Shown: positions 24,301 to 33,484, counted from the first letter of the stretch. The stretch is DNA of 64,000 nucleotides from Branchiostoma belcheri (GCF_001625305.1 NW_017802602.1:784500-848499); one strand, 5' to 3'. The notes: generated by a model from the letters alone, not told the origin. Program-made: numbers and translations.

Positions 24301-26553
24301 GGTGGAGACTAGCTAAACAGGTCTGGAGCCCAGGCTACACAAATTGACCAAAAAATAACCAACAAAACCACCAGTCACACTGCGAAAAGGTCTGCACAGG
24401 AGGCTAGAGTCAGTCTGGTAGAGTGAACTTGAGAGGCTTCAAGTTCGACCACAACATTTCAGCATGGCAACTTACTGGCACCTGGTAATCTTCAAGTACA
24501 TAAACATCTCAGCCACAAACCTGCCATTTAGTGGGTTACACTGACTCAGAGGTATTGTTGTATCCATAACCAGGCATGGTCCTGGATAGTCCACACGCAT
24601 CTAGAACCATGCTTTATTCAGAGCCATGCTCAGGCACGGTTCTGGATAGTCCACGCATATCCAGAATCGTGCTTTATCCAGAATAATGCTCAGGCACAGT
24701 TCTGGATAGTCCAACTCTATATCCAGAACCGTGCTTTATGATGAAGTTTATCCAGAATCATCCTCAGCCATGGTTCTGGATATTCTACGTGTATCCAGAA
24801 CCATACCTGGACACACATGGAGACTATCCACAACCATGCCTGATCCCAATTCTAAACCATTCAGTCATAGAACTACACTCTGGTAGATTAAGGCATATTT
24901 TCTGACACTATGGTGTTAAGAATATGCTGTATACTACTGTACATTTTATATTTTTACATACCTAAACCTACGAAAATATTTGGGTGCAGAAAAAGAAATT
25001 TAGTTGCACTAAGGTGCACATGCACCCAGTATTTCGCGCTCTGTTCAGAGACACAGGTGTGGTAGCAGGTTGATTGAAAGGGTCAGACTGAGACCTTCCC
25101 CAGCCTCCTCACTGGTTAATGGGCCAGACTACGGGCACAAATTAACTCCACTCTGACAGACACTCTCATGAGGGCCTGCAGGGGGGGGTCCCGACAACGC
25201 TCTACGCTGAATTCGGAAACCTCTCGATTACGCTTTATGATAAATCCCAAGTGGCTACAATGCATTACGTAGAATTAAAACGGCGAATACGCTCTACGCA
25301 AAAATATTAGAGCGGTCCGTCTACGCTCTACGTAGAATTAAAACGGCCGATTACGCTCTACGTTGAATTAGAGTGGTCCGTCTACGCTCTACGTAGAATT
25401 AAAATGGCCAATTACGCTCTACGGAAAAGGGCATGCGGGCCCCCGTTAATGGGCCAGACTATGGGCACAAATTAACTCCACTCTGACAGACACTCTCATA
25501 ACCAAACTCCCAGACCTGGCCACAGGTTAGGGAGGTGGGCACAAATTAAGTACAGTTTGACAGACACTTTCAGAATGGTTAGTCATCTCTGACAGACTTC
25601 TACTCAGCACTGATCTGAAATTCAGATGTAATTGTATGTTGTTGTGCTACATTCTTCATGATATATTTGTGCATAGGTATAGAACACATTCCTCCTGGGC
25701 ACCATTTTAAGGGGGTTCGTCAGTTTGACTTTGTTTTCTGTTTTCCCTAAATATTCAATCTTATTTCAGTAAGCCTACATGTAATATTGGGCTGCAGTTG
25801 TCCATATTTTGGTTATATGGACCCATTTATTATACAGCAAAACCAGTTGGTTAATAAACATAGGTTAATGAAGGTTAGACATGTGGGTAACGAGATACAC
25901 TGGCAACTGGGTAGATTTTTCACTTTTTCGGAATCTATCCAGTTGCTTGAGTAACTCTTTTCTTCTGCAGAAGAAAGACTAAATTAATGTCACATCTTCC
26001 TGAGCACAAAAGTTATCTTCCATGCAAAATTTATGACCCTAGTATGTCTAGATCATGAGATATCAAAACCGGACATTCTGCTGCAGTACCAAGAAAAGCC
26101 ACCTGGGGCAGAATTTAATCATTTCTTGGTCTCATCAAGACCCACCCACTTACCAAGTTTCATGACAATGCATACTAAGCTTCTTGAGTTATGCTGTTCA
26201 CAAACAGACAGACAAATGGACAAACACTACTGAAAACATAACCTTCTTGGCAAACGTAATAAAAACAAAGAACACAAAAAACTTACATCTTCAACAGCCA
26301 GTGGCAGCTGTGGATATTCTATGCGGATCATGTCCGGCGTCAGCACGCTTCTCTGACCACCAACACCGGACCCTTCACTCATCTCGAAGTTAAAGTTGGT
26401 GTTTGTGGTTGTTGTGGTGTTTAGCAGCGAGGCCGGCGTCTCGGGGAGAACCGTGATCTCCTCCAGCTCAGGGGCATGCCGGATCATGCTGCCCAGACCC
26501 CCGCCAAAGTCGTAGAAATCATAGAAGTAACACTCCCCCTCCATGGCTCCCAT
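12085..26553 (-). CDS. RHBDL3-like: Rhomboid-related intramembrane serine protease (RHBDL1/3 type)
   Basis: Nine coding exons join in frame to 457 residues: 26553-26287, 21312-21289, 16684-16520, 15666-15412, 14751-14597, 13666-13554, 13103-13003, 12757-12697, 12317-12085. Residues 1-89 are an acidic, Thr/Asn-rich cytosolic head. Residues 90-152 hold an EF-hand region ([17 protein letters not shown], loop D99-D101-D103-G104, but Arg at position 12; the second loop is degenerate). [10 protein letters not shown] follows, as in vertebrate RHBDL3. The rhomboid core then starts at about residue 215: HAGVEHLVFN with H292 and N296, catalytic S344 in GGSGGVYAL, catalytic H407 in AHLFGLLAG, and a last membrane segment ending FWNIFYY. 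Rhomboids cleave type I membrane proteins within the bilayer. Human RHBDL3 has a few more C-terminal residues. The ATG at 26553 is preceded by an in-frame TAG in the upstream exon. Family certain; RHBDL3 versus RHBDL1 not settled. Confidence 0.93.
12697..12757 (-). CDS. Rhomboid short TM exon
   Basis: 61 bp encoding [20 protein letters not shown] and the first base of the next codon. Acceptor TGTTACAG, donor GTAAGT. Confidence 0.9.
13003..13103 (-). CDS. Rhomboid catalytic serine exon
   Basis: [20 protein letters not shown] to LANVLT. S344 in GGSGG is the nucleophile. Acceptor CTCTTGTAG, donor GTAAGG. Confidence 0.93.
13554..13666 (-). CDS. Rhomboid TM2-TM3 exon
   Basis: Completes G289 and encodes [20 protein letters not shown] to VYLAGALA. 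H292 and N296 are the conserved oxyanion-side residues. Phase 2 in, phase 1 out. Confidence 0.92.
13719..13815 (-). repeat. Partial copies of the TM2 exon start
   Basis: Two short copies of the 5' part of the 13554-13666 exon (phrase CCAGGTGCTCAACACTGTA, encoding [13 protein letters not shown]-like sequence on the minus strand) sit in the intron just upstream of it. Confidence 0.75.
13975..14345. repeat. Minisatellite in a rhomboid intron
   Basis: About nine or ten irregular copies of a roughly 38-bp unit built on GCAGTGACACCTAGCTGCAG and TGCAGTACTGCAGCA. The many CTGCAG and CAGTACTG palindromes make each unit hairpin-prone. Confidence 0.85.
14380..14565 (-). repeat. Partial copy of the L1-loop exon 3' end with its intron flank
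   Basis: CATGTAGGACGATGTATGTG (14465 onward) copies the end of the 14597-14751 exon ([10 protein letters not shown] plus donor side). ACAGCTCAGCCACCCAAAAC occurs on both sides (14389 and 14539), marking a tandem duplication of about 150 bp. Confidence 0.8.
14597..14751 (-). CDS. Rhomboid L1-loop exon
   Basis: Residues 238-288 and two bases of 289, [14 protein letters not shown] to [11 protein letters not shown], covering the end of the first membrane segment, the L1 loop and the entry to the second. Phase 2 at its 3' end. Confidence 0.92.
15020..15080 (-). repeat. Partial copy of the L1-loop exon 5' end
   Basis: AGCAGCATAGTACACATAGA repeats the first codons of exon 14751-14597 (LGFYVYYAA) with its acceptor region altered, within the next upstream intron. 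Confidence 0.75.
15119..15174. repeat. TG dinucleotide microsatellite
   Basis: A (TG)n tract with some GC interruptions in a rhomboid intron. Confidence 0.95.
15412..15666 (-). CDS. Rhomboid exon with first membrane segment
   Basis: Residues 153-237, [14 protein letters not shown] to [13 protein letters not shown], including a run of five Asn. Acceptor TTACCCAG, donor GTGAGT. Confidence 0.92.
15790..15975 (-). mobile_element. SINE-like remnant, reverse orientation
   Basis: Contains TTTGTGGAACTGTAGCAAGG, GCGGCTGCCATTCGGCGCCA and ACCCATTTACACCTGGGTGG. The first blocks match the body that follows the tRNA-like head at 41428-41560, so this is the same family lacking the head. Confidence 0.65.
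16330..16435 (-). repeat. Partial copy of the EF-hand exon 3' end
   Basis: ATGTTGACAAACTGCTGAAA and TCATCCTGCTGTAG copy the last codons of the exon at 16520-16684 ([16 protein letters not shown]) together with its donor region, with several substitutions. Confidence 0.8.
16520..16684 (-). CDS. Rhomboid EF-hand exon
   Basis: Residues 98-152, [14 protein letters not shown] to FQQFVNI. Acceptor TTCGCAG, donor GTAAGT, 55 codons, phase 0 at both ends. Confidence 0.9.
16719..16985. mobile_element. LINE tail and fragment of a GTGCAC-rich hAT-like element
   Basis: 16719-16905 repeats the non-LTR retrotransposon tail seen at 1484-1710 (AGTGGAACTCGTTGCCAC, TTCGGTGTGATATAGCTAGC). It is followed at 16919-16985 by a short piece related to the element at 62758-63170. 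Confidence 0.65.
16986..18628 (-). other. Rhomboid intron sequence, no further features
   Basis: Unique-looking intronic DNA between the microexon and the EF-hand exon. Short open frames at 17552 and 18161 lack any supporting domain. Confidence 0.6.
18629..19163. mobile_element. MITE family B with an internal 59-bp array
   Basis: Starts TAGCCTCCATAGCATGCC and is bounded by exact 8-bp duplications TGGATGTT (18621-18628, 19164-19171). The right part holds six units spaced exactly 59 bp (starts of GGAGGCTAATCAG at 18810, 18869, 18928, 18987, 19046, 19105). The right end stops at GCCTGCTAC and lacks the usual GGAGGCTA. Confidence 0.8.
19281..19528. mobile_element. Family A-like MITE containing an assembly gap
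   Basis: The left arm (TAGCTACCAGGCACCGCGGA onward) is mirrored by a right arm ending TGCCTGGTAGAGGCTA. A 20-N gap at 19388-19407 sits at the hairpin tip, and GAAGATCCAATTCGCGACC lies on both sides of it in direct orientation, so the true tip is unknown. Confidence 0.7.
19879..19966. repeat. CACT tetranucleotide microsatellite
   Basis: (CACT)n with a short (CA)n interruption, in a rhomboid intron. Confidence 0.95.
19967..20927 (-). other. Rhomboid intron sequence, no further features
   Basis: No coding signal. A 24-bp phrase around CTGTTTAGAATACAGAAAAA is doubled at about 20560-20600. Confidence 0.55.
20928..21049. mobile_element. Fragment of a TACAGTCAAA-type DNA transposon
   Basis: TACAGTCAAAATTGCCCAAG with several GGTGGTC motifs resembles the ends of the element at 27321-29046. 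Only a terminal piece is kept. Confidence 0.5.
21289..21312 (-). CDS. Rhomboid 24-nt microexon
   Basis: Encodes just KWKPLFDK (residues 90-97), the entering helix of the EF-hand, between acceptor CCTGTAG and donor GTATGT. Phase 0 at both ends. It matches the WKVLFDQ segment before the EF loop in vertebrate RHBDL3, which is why it is believed real despite its size. Confidence 0.85.
21413..21703. mobile_element. MITE family A with family D sequence inside
   Basis: TAGCCTCTACCAGGCTTTGG at the left mirrors GAAGCCTGGTCAGAGGCTA at the right. The middle (about 21515-21632) holds family D phrases (TGGATACTGCCTGGCC, ACTTGGAGATTA). Short open frames on both strands are spurious. Confidence 0.65.
21954..22165. 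mobile_element. Element with GGGCATGC ends (family L)
   Basis: The left end GGGGGCATGCATGCCCTTTT and right end CCCCCATGCAGGCCC are roughly inverted. The interior repeats 'cgtaat' (TTCGTAATCC, GTAATTCGTAATAG). Relatives are at 25180-25443 and 63870-63925. Confidence 0.5.
22862..22966. mobile_element. Hairpin MITE (CTAGCCTAGATACCAGACCC)
   Basis: The arm CTAGCCTAGATACCAGACCC ... GCACACT is mirrored by AGTGTGCTATGGGTCTGGCA ... CTAGGCTA. The same family, interrupted by another MITE, is at 57540-57858. Confidence 0.75.
23190..23640. repeat. Two copies of a ~75-bp intronic segment
   Basis: TTTTCAAAATATCATAAGGC followed by ATCAAAGGCTGAAA and AACAAAAGGCATTCTGTCAG occurs at 23190-23275 and 23565-23640. 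The phrase TTTTTCAGGACTGAAACAGG near 23520 recurs near 37155. Confidence 0.75.
24166..24311. mobile_element. MITE family C
   Basis: AGTCTCCACCAGACTCCTTT at the left and AGGAGTCTGGTGGAGACTA at the right are inverted; the subterminal block GGCTGAATA is mirrored as TATTCAGCC. Confidence 0.75.
24550..24850. repeat. Hairpin minisatellite, second locus
   Basis: Same hairpin unit as 8540-9260: TATCCAGAACCGTGCTTTAT and CAGGCACGGTTCTGGATAGT, about five units, more diverged. Confidence 0.8.
25118..25502. repeat. CTCTACG array between direct repeats
   Basis: A segment of about 57 bp (TTAATGGGCCAGACTACGGG and onward to ACACTCTCAT) occurs at 25118-25174 and 25446-25502. Between them lie four to five units of roughly 60 bp built on ATTACGCTCTACGTAGAATT and AAAACGGCC. 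The ends GGGGGTCCCG and GGGCATGCGGGCCCCC relate it to family L. Confidence 0.75.
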
Positions 26554-26602
26554 TCTGCAGCGAACCACACGGTCTACGGGCCTCCCTCTCTACACAGCTA
26601 AC
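26287..26602 (-). CDS. Rhomboid exon with start codon
   Basis: The acceptor CTTGCAG at 26603 opens an exon with about 49 nt of 5' UTR, then ATG at 26553 and residues 1-89 ([19 protein letters not shown] to PLAVED), ending at GAT|GTAAGT, phase 0. A second ATG lies three codons on. The annotated interval includes the short UTR. Confidence 0.8.
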
Positions 26603-26639
26603 CTGCAAGATACGTGAGTTAACAGTATTAGCAGTGTTA

Positions 26640-26765
26640 GCAGACCCCTTCCGAAGTTGTAGAAATCATAGAAGTAACACTCTCCCTCCATGGCACCCAT
26701 CCTGCAGCGAACCGCACGAGCTACGAGTGTCCCTGTCTACACAGCTAACCTGCGAGACATATCGG
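26640..26765 (-). repeat. Partial copy of the rhomboid start exon
   Basis: GAAGTTGTAGAAATCATAGA, CTCCATGGCACCCATCCTGC and ACAGCTAACCTGCGAGAC copy the 5' part of the 26287-26602 exon, including the start-codon region and acceptor, directly upstream of it. Confidence 0.85.
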
Positions 26766-26811
26766 TGTAGGTTAGACATTCAGGTAATACCTACATACCT
26801 ACCTATGGTAA

Positions 26812-27012
26812 TAAGGCAACACCAATTTAATTTCTTGGTTAACGGATTCACCCACTTCATTTTTTTCTGATTTGCAAATAAAAATAAAAATTCAGAATCA
26901 ACTGCAAAATGCTCATATTGGCCTGTTTTTATTTTTATTTTTTTTTCGCCCGCCCGCTCCATTATTTTTCTAGAAAAATCCGTTAACCAAGAAATTAAAT
27001 TGGTGTAGCCTA
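26812..27012. mobile_element. Long-TIR element, copy 2
   Basis: AAGGCAACACCAATTTAATT at the left and its mirror ending ATTGGTGTAGCCTA at the right. It is about half the length of copy 1 at 9601-9978, with matching internal text (TTTTTCTGATTTGCAAA). Confidence 0.8.
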
Positions 27013-27320
27013 AGATACACAAAAAACATTTACTGGATATGATTTTGGAAACAGACGTTTCAGGTAAAGTAAGTGACACTGGAGAGTTGTTACAAAAGCA
27101 GGTTTATAGAAGTTTAGGGAGTTTATTGCAAATTCATGCCCGAAGGCTAATTGCAAATAAAAGCAACATGTATGAAAAAGAAGATACGATTATGATAACA
27201 TAAGAGTCTACATGATAGTACATTTTACAATATACATGGTACTAATAGTAATTTTGTTGGTATAAGTACGAGCTGATTGATATGCAAACTTTAAACAAGT
27301 GAAGACAAATTTTTTGAAAC

Positions 27321-29046
27321 TACAGTCAAACCTGGCCAAGTAGACCACCCAGGGGACCACTCAAATTTGGCCTACTTGAGCAGGTGGTCTATTTGAAGAA
27401 AATAAGACCAACGCAAGACATTACAAAAATATGGCAGTTTACAAGTATTATATTATTATTATTATAATTTATAAACCATTATTGCATCATCAAAGTACAT
27501 GTATATTTACTCATTCTTTCTTGACATGCACACAAAAGTATAGTACTAGTGGTTGACACATGAACAAGCAAAACACTGATATACTTCCAGAAATAAAATA
27601 TTTATTGCATAGAAAGTACATGTATTTGATTTTTACCACTGCAGTGCTTTGAAACATACAATCATGTACCACAGGCGTCGCATTTACGCTTCGAAATTTC
27701 ACAAGTTACTAGTATCTACACTTGGGTGTTTATAAAATTTAGCCTACATTACGATTTAGAGGTTTCTTTATAAAGTTACAGAAACGATAAGGCGTTCATT
27801 TTGTGCTACTACGGGACAATTTCGAAAACATGAGACGAGTTCCAAAATTCAGCGTCACCCAAGCGTGCAGACAACAACAATCAAAATGGCGGCCCGGCGG
27901 CCAACTTCACAAACGAGTTACAAACTACGAGAAATGCGGCATAAATCTGCTTAATTCTGAGGTAGAAATACAATCAAAAGTTTAACGTCATTTGTACTAC
28001 AAAATGTAAAAGCCCCAGTAGCGTGCTAGCACGTGCTACGACTAAAACGAATCGAAAATGTGGGAACAAAGCGTAGTGAAAGAAAATGGCGTCACATTTT
28101 TTGCGAGTCAATTTTTACGGTAAAAAATACAATTAAACGTTACTGTTAAAGGCTACAGTGTCTGTAGAACTTTCTCGATGCCGCCCTGGATTCCATTACG
28201 CTCCCAAGACGCCGGGCTTCGCTGTAAACTCGTCTGCGGCGCCGGACATGCAGCGGCGTGCACCGGCATGGCGTGCAGCATGCAGCGGCTTGAAATAATT
28301 TGTTAAGATCACCACGGTCTGTATGAATCGTTCAATCGGTACCACAGTTGTCGACCAGACCTTTTTCTTCAAGTTAATTATGACGTCCCCACGTTTGTAC
28401 TTTTCCGAGACGCTTCTTTGGTACAATTAAACCGATCTTTCTCAAAGCTTCTGTGAGTTGTTTACAAGATTCTCAGATTGGGATATTTCACCAGCATCAT
28501 GGGTGAGCAGCTAGTTGAGTAAAGAATGAAAACACCTTTTAACTCCAAAAATTTTAAGCCCTCAAGTCACCATTAGTAAATGTACTTTTCTTTTATTCAA
28601 GCATCGTCTGTGACAAATAAATTTACATTTTGTACGGTAGATTGTACAGTAGAATCAAACAGCACGTAAAGTTTTCACCCATATTACAGTAGTCTGTTCC
28701 AATGACCCAACATCGTGACCCCCTGGCGCCATCTTGAATCGCTCGGCCGGCAAAACACAATTTTTTGCACAACGTAAACAGGTCGATCTCTCCATAAATC
28801 CCCGCGAGTTTTCATTAAAAATCGATGTAGACACACTTTTAAAAATGATGCGGTCGCCATGGGAAGGTTTTGGTCCCGCGTGGTCCCGACTCGAGCTGGC
28901 CGCGGTCGCGTCAGGCAGGTGGTCTACTTGGGCAGAGCGCTTAATGCTTGTGCCTATGGGAAAATATTTTCGGGACCGGGGAAAACCGGTCTATTTGGCC
29001 AGTAGGTCGTCTTGACAAGGTGGTCGCATGGGCAGGTTTGACTGTA
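27321..29046. mobile_element. Non-autonomous DNA transposon, TA-flanked TIRs
   Basis: TA-CAGTCAAACCTGGCC at the left and GGGCAGGTTTGACTG-TA at the right are inverted and TA-flanked, as in Tc1/mariner/pogo-type elements. The subterminal GGTGGTC motif repeats on both ends. No transposase is recognisable; open frames at 27803, 28196 and 28734 are unsupported. Confidence 0.6.
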
Positions 29047-29062
29047 CATGTATCCCACTAAC

Positions 29063-29254
29063 CTGTGGTACCTGGAGAGGTGGTGTGGTCATTTGCGGTG
29101 CGCTCCTCGGCTTGTAGTGTCTACAGAACGCCGTGTGAACAGGCTGCAGGAATGTGGACCGTTCCAAATCCCAGAAAATCCCTCCGGCGTGTTATCACAG
29201 TGTGGTCAAGCTCCTGGCTGCTGAAGTCCTCTGAACGTAATCTTTTCCACAAAC
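29063..29254 (-). other. Probable non-coding 5' exon of the rhomboid gene
   Basis: Bounded on the minus strand by TTTTTACTACAG| and |GTTAGTGGG. All three frames contain stops, so it would be 5' UTR. The position between the promoter-proximal exon at 31.7 kb and the start exon at 26.6 kb fits. Supported only by splice signals. Confidence 0.35.
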
Positions 29255-30215
29255 CTGTAGTAAAAAAAAATAACAGTTCAACAGGCATCAGTGTACAGGG
29301 ATTGTTGTACAGTACAGGGCTCAAAACACTTTTTTTTTATTACCTGTCATATCATAATAATATGTGAGCCATGATACTTGATAGCTCAAAATATACCACT
29401 TGCATATGCAGGTAAGTGCAGGTAAGATTAGAGCTCTGCAGATATTCCTAACCTGCACTGGCCCATGTACTACAGTTATTTTGTGCTCTGGATACTAGTA
29501 TCCATTCCTATTTTACTAGCTGCCAGATTTTTATTGTCTATTCTGCAAACATGTCCAGGAGTCTTTCTGAAGAGCCTGTACAGACAGTAACCAGGCATGT
29601 CTGGATTGGCTCATGTCCTGATACCCTAACTAGATTTACTAGAAGGAACACTCCAGCATTGTTATTTGCGTACAATGGTGTTATCTGCCTTCTCCAGGCG
29701 TTAGTTGCAAATTGGTCGTGAAACCGAAGCCTCGCAGGCTGCCCTGGTGCTGAAAGATAGAATCCCTCTCTAACTCTGGAGCTGTAACTTTAACAACAAG
29801 ATAAACCTCTCATTGTTTGTACTATAAATTATACCCCCTATGTTTTTGATATGCCCCATATTTTCTGTTGCCACCCAAAACATCTGCTTGGAGATTAGGC
29901 AAAACTATGTACAGACTCTACAGCCTTGCACGGCATGTGGAGTCTGTCTGTGAGTTCAACTTGATGTAAAGACTTTGCACCGACAGGTAACAACATTCCT
30001 CACTGCGGCTGCCAGGCATTCTGATACAAGTTACAACAAATATCAATTTGCATAAAAAATTTTAAAAAAGAATGCAGACTATCTGCATGCAGACAATGTT
30101 GCAGCCTAGAGTCCCGATATCAGGCTACAATTTGATAGACAGCATAGTTTATGACATCTTATATAACCTACAACACTGTCCTATTTTTTGTCATCTACAT
30201 GTACATGTCTTTCCA
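29255..30215 (-). other. No gene seen
   Basis: Probable 5' intron of the rhomboid gene. No clear exon, repeat array or RNA gene. Confidence 0.5.
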
Positions 30216-30408
30216 TAGCCTCCATAGCATGCCAAAAACTGGAGGTTTGGGGGGTCTTCAGGGTCTTTGGGAGCTTTTATGTGCTATTTTCTGATTCATT
30301 GCATATAGACAACATAGTCGGCTTGGTAGAACTGGGCTAATCAGAAAACAGCCGAAGACCACCAAACCCCCAGTTCTATAACTTAGTATAAGCCTGCTAC
30401 GGAGGCTA
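30216..30408. mobile_element. MITE family B
   Basis: TAGCCTCCATAGCATGCC to GCTACGGAGGCTA, near full length. The flanks GTCTTTCC and GTCTTACT are compatible with a decayed 8-bp duplication. Confidence 0.75.
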
Positions 30409-30819
30409 GTCTTACTGCACATTCAGCAATACCATATGAGTGAAAAATCAGGTCAAGAAATGACACTGTAACATCCTCTGATGCAAACAGGGTTACGTGG
30501 TGATATTGAAAATGCTTCAGTCGTCATAGCAGAACTCACACTCAGGTAATCCAAGAACAAACACCTCCCTTTGCTGCAGCGCTGTCAGTAAAATCAGTTC
30601 ACGACGGCTACAAAATTAAATCAACAGGTGAAATTTTCACTGAAAACCCACCCAGCAGGGCTCTCCCTAAGCAATGAAGCAAGCGTAATCCCCTTCTCCC
30701 CAAAATCCTAGCACCTCTCCCAAAATCTGCAAATTTATTGCCTTCTCGTAGTATTTTCATAAAAATTAGCTGATTAGGGGGCTCTCCCCAAAAAATTTCT
30801 GGGGGAGACCTCTGGAACC

Positions 30820-31720
30820 GATGTGTACCAGTATTGGCTTAGGCATAAAGCAAGACCACATCAGAACAAGTTGTACCTTTTGAGTTGCCTAGGAACAGTC
30901 TATTCAAAGTTGTTGAGTCTGAACCACAATCTCTCACCTGTCTATAGTATCAGTCCAAGCATCACAACAAAACAAACACGGCCAGGGAAGACAGGTAAAA
31001 ACCGATGTATGTGCTATACTACAGTACTCAGTATTAGCTTAGGCATAAGCAAGAGCATGTCACAACAAAGTTGTACCCGTTGACAACACAGGGCTCTCCC
31101 CAAGCAATAAAGCAAAGGGTGTTTCCCCTCTCTACAAAATCCCAGCACCCCTCCCAAAATGTTACAATTTAGGGTTTCTCTCAGTATTTTCATGAAAATT
31201 TGCTCATTTTTCCCCCACGACATCATCCGATAAGGGAGCACCTCTTCCCTGAGAAATTATGGGGAGACCCCTAACAACAACTTTGTATTACCTGTTTTAG
31301 TGCTCGGAACAGTCCATCACAGTCACAACCCCTCACCTGTCTGTAGATTCAGTCAGAGCATCCGACCAAAACAAACACGGATACAACAGACAGCTACAAA
31401 ATCAAATCAACAAGTAAAACCAGTGTGTACTAACACAGTGTTGGCTTAGGCATGAGCAAGGCCAGGTCAGAATAAAGTCGTACCTTTTGTGTTGCTTTGT
31501 AGGAACAGTCTATTGAAAGTTGTCGAGTCTGAACCACAATCTCTCACCTGTCTATAGTATAGTATCAGTCATAGTGTCCCAGCAAAACAAACACGACCGT
31601 GGTCATGTAAAAACTGTGTGCTATATAGGTATTAGCTTAGGCATAAGCAAGGCCATATCAGAATAAAGTTGCACCTTTTATATGGCCTGTTCAGAACAGT
31701 CTATTCACAGTCATAACCCC
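30820..31720 (-). repeat. Tandem copies of a non-coding exon and its intron flank
   Basis: Three units (about 30820-31000, 31290-31400, 31425-31600) each repeat TTGGCTTAGGCATAAGCAAG-like text and then the 3' part of the exon at 31725 with its splice donor: ACCTGTCTATAGTATCAGTC and CAAAACAAACACGG. Donors in the copies are GTGAG, versus GTAAGG in the presumed true exon. Confidence 0.75.
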
Positions 31721-31724
31721 TTAC

Positions 31725-31835
31725 CTGTCTGTAGATTCAGTCAGAGCGTCCGACCAAAACAAACACGGCCGCTGCGGTAGACAGAGCGTGTGTGACCACC
31801 TCGCACCACCAATCAGAACAACTCTGCCGCGGCCA
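31725..31835 (-). other. Probable first (non-coding) exon of the rhomboid gene
   Basis: The 3' end at ACAGACAG|GTAAGG is a strong donor. The interval is GC-rich with no ATG-initiated frame. The 5' limit is a guess from a TATA-like TATTTAG at 31871-31865. An ATTGG (inverted CCAAT) box lies within at 31813-31809. Confidence 0.4.
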
Positions 31836-31904
31836 CGTATCAGGACTACTAATCCCCTCGCTCACTAAATAGATCAACTATAGCTCAGCCTACACACCAA
31901 TTGC

Positions 31905-32880
31905 AAGCTGCTGCTAGCTATAGGTTCTTTCAACACATGTACACAACATTGCCTACCTCCAAGCAGATCTTTTGGTAATATGCGTATTAAATTGAAGGTT
32001 GGCTGGCGAAAAGAAATATTACAGTACAAAAAAGAAAACCTAAGTAAAATTGCCTAAAAACAGCTCGGCAAAATTGCAAAAGCTGCTACTAGATTCTTTC
32101 AACACATGTACACAACATTGCCTAGTCTCCAAGCAGATCTTTGGTGGCTACAAGACAGTATCAAGTTTACAACAGTCTAAAACTGGAACTGTTATATACC
32201 AGTACCACTGAAGTTTGGCTGGCAAAAAAACAAGTACTGTACATTGTACAAAGAAGAAAACCAGAATAAAATTGGCTACAAACAGCTACAAACAGCATAT
32301 GCACCAAACATTCTTTCTAGGTTCTTTCAACACATGTACACAACATTGCCTACCTCCAAGCAGATATTTGGTGGCTACAGGACAGCATCAAATCGAAGGT
32401 TTGTTGGCAAAAAGAAATATTACAGTACAATTTACAAAGAAGAAAAATTGCCTAGAACAGCTCAGCAAAATTGCAAAAGCTGCTACTAGATTCTTTCAAA
32501 ACATGTTCACAACATTGCCTAATCTCCAAGCAGATCTTTGGGGGCTACAAGACATTATCAAATTGGCAGGGCAGTATTCAATACACAACTGAAGGTTGGC
32601 TGGTGAAAAAGAAAGATGAGTACAAAGAAGAAAACCAGAATAAAATTACCTAAAAACAGCTTTTTTTGCACAGAAATTTTTCTTTCATCCAACATTGATT
32701 TTGGGTGAAAGAAAAATTCCACTAATTTCCAGTGCAAAAAAGAAACCCCGATAAAAAAGTCTAACAACAGGCGAAAAATAACCCAAAACCCAAACCTCTG
32801 CTTGGAGAGAGCTCAGCATACATGTATGCACAAGCTGCTACTATACTACATTCTTTCAACACACAACATTCACCCACGTA
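31905..32880. repeat. Tandem repeat array, ~175-230-bp units
   Basis: About five units anchored by TTCTTTCAACACATGTACAC and CTCCAAGCAGAT; internal phrases include AAAAGAAATATTACAGTACA and AATAAAATTGCCTA. The last unit grades into the 3' half of the CTCTGCTTGGAGAG element (about 32690-32808). The CTCCAAGCAGATCT landmark shows that a family D MITE was captured and amplified. Confidence 0.75.
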
Positions 32881-33172
32881 TTAATCTAATTCTCTCTCAC
32901 AGTCAGAAAACAAGACCCCTATTCATTTTCTTGATAAAAATGCAGTCTTTCAGGCTTTGGTGGTGAGGATTCGAAGCAAACATCTGAAGAATCCATAATG
33001 AGAACTCCACCTACGTGTGGTATTGAGTTAATTGCAGGTTGGATTGCTGTTCGTTTGACTGTTGTGGTTAGACTGTACTTACACATGCCTGGATGGTTCA
33101 AAACTAGAAAGAAGTACAGTATCTACACTGTACAGGACTGATTATAGTCTGGGGTTTAGATTACAACATAGT

Positions 33173-33484
33173 CAAGGCTCGAAATACTGGGTGCAAGTGC
33201 ACCAAAAATTGGAGCTGTGCGCCCAATTTTTTTGGCACATATCAAATGTATAATAGTATACAGGATATTCTTGGCATCTAAGTATCAGAAAAATAATAAA
33301 ATCTTTGCTGTAATACTTGTTTAAGATGTTGAAGTTAGCTCCCTTTTCAGATTCAAGCTAAGAAGAGGAGCAGTAGGAATTAGGTTTCATTTTACATGGT
33401 GCACCCAAAAACTTTTTTGTGCACCCAAACTTTTAGCTTGGGTTCACCAGTGCACCTTTTCACAAAAATGAATTTCAAGCCCTG
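33173..33484. mobile_element. GTGCAC-rich element with CARGGCTCGAAAT ends
   Basis: The left end CAAGGCTCGAAATACTGGGT and right end AATTTCAAGCCCTG are inverted, hAT-like termini. The interior repeats GTGCACC motifs in both orientations. Related to 62758-63170. Confidence 0.65.
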
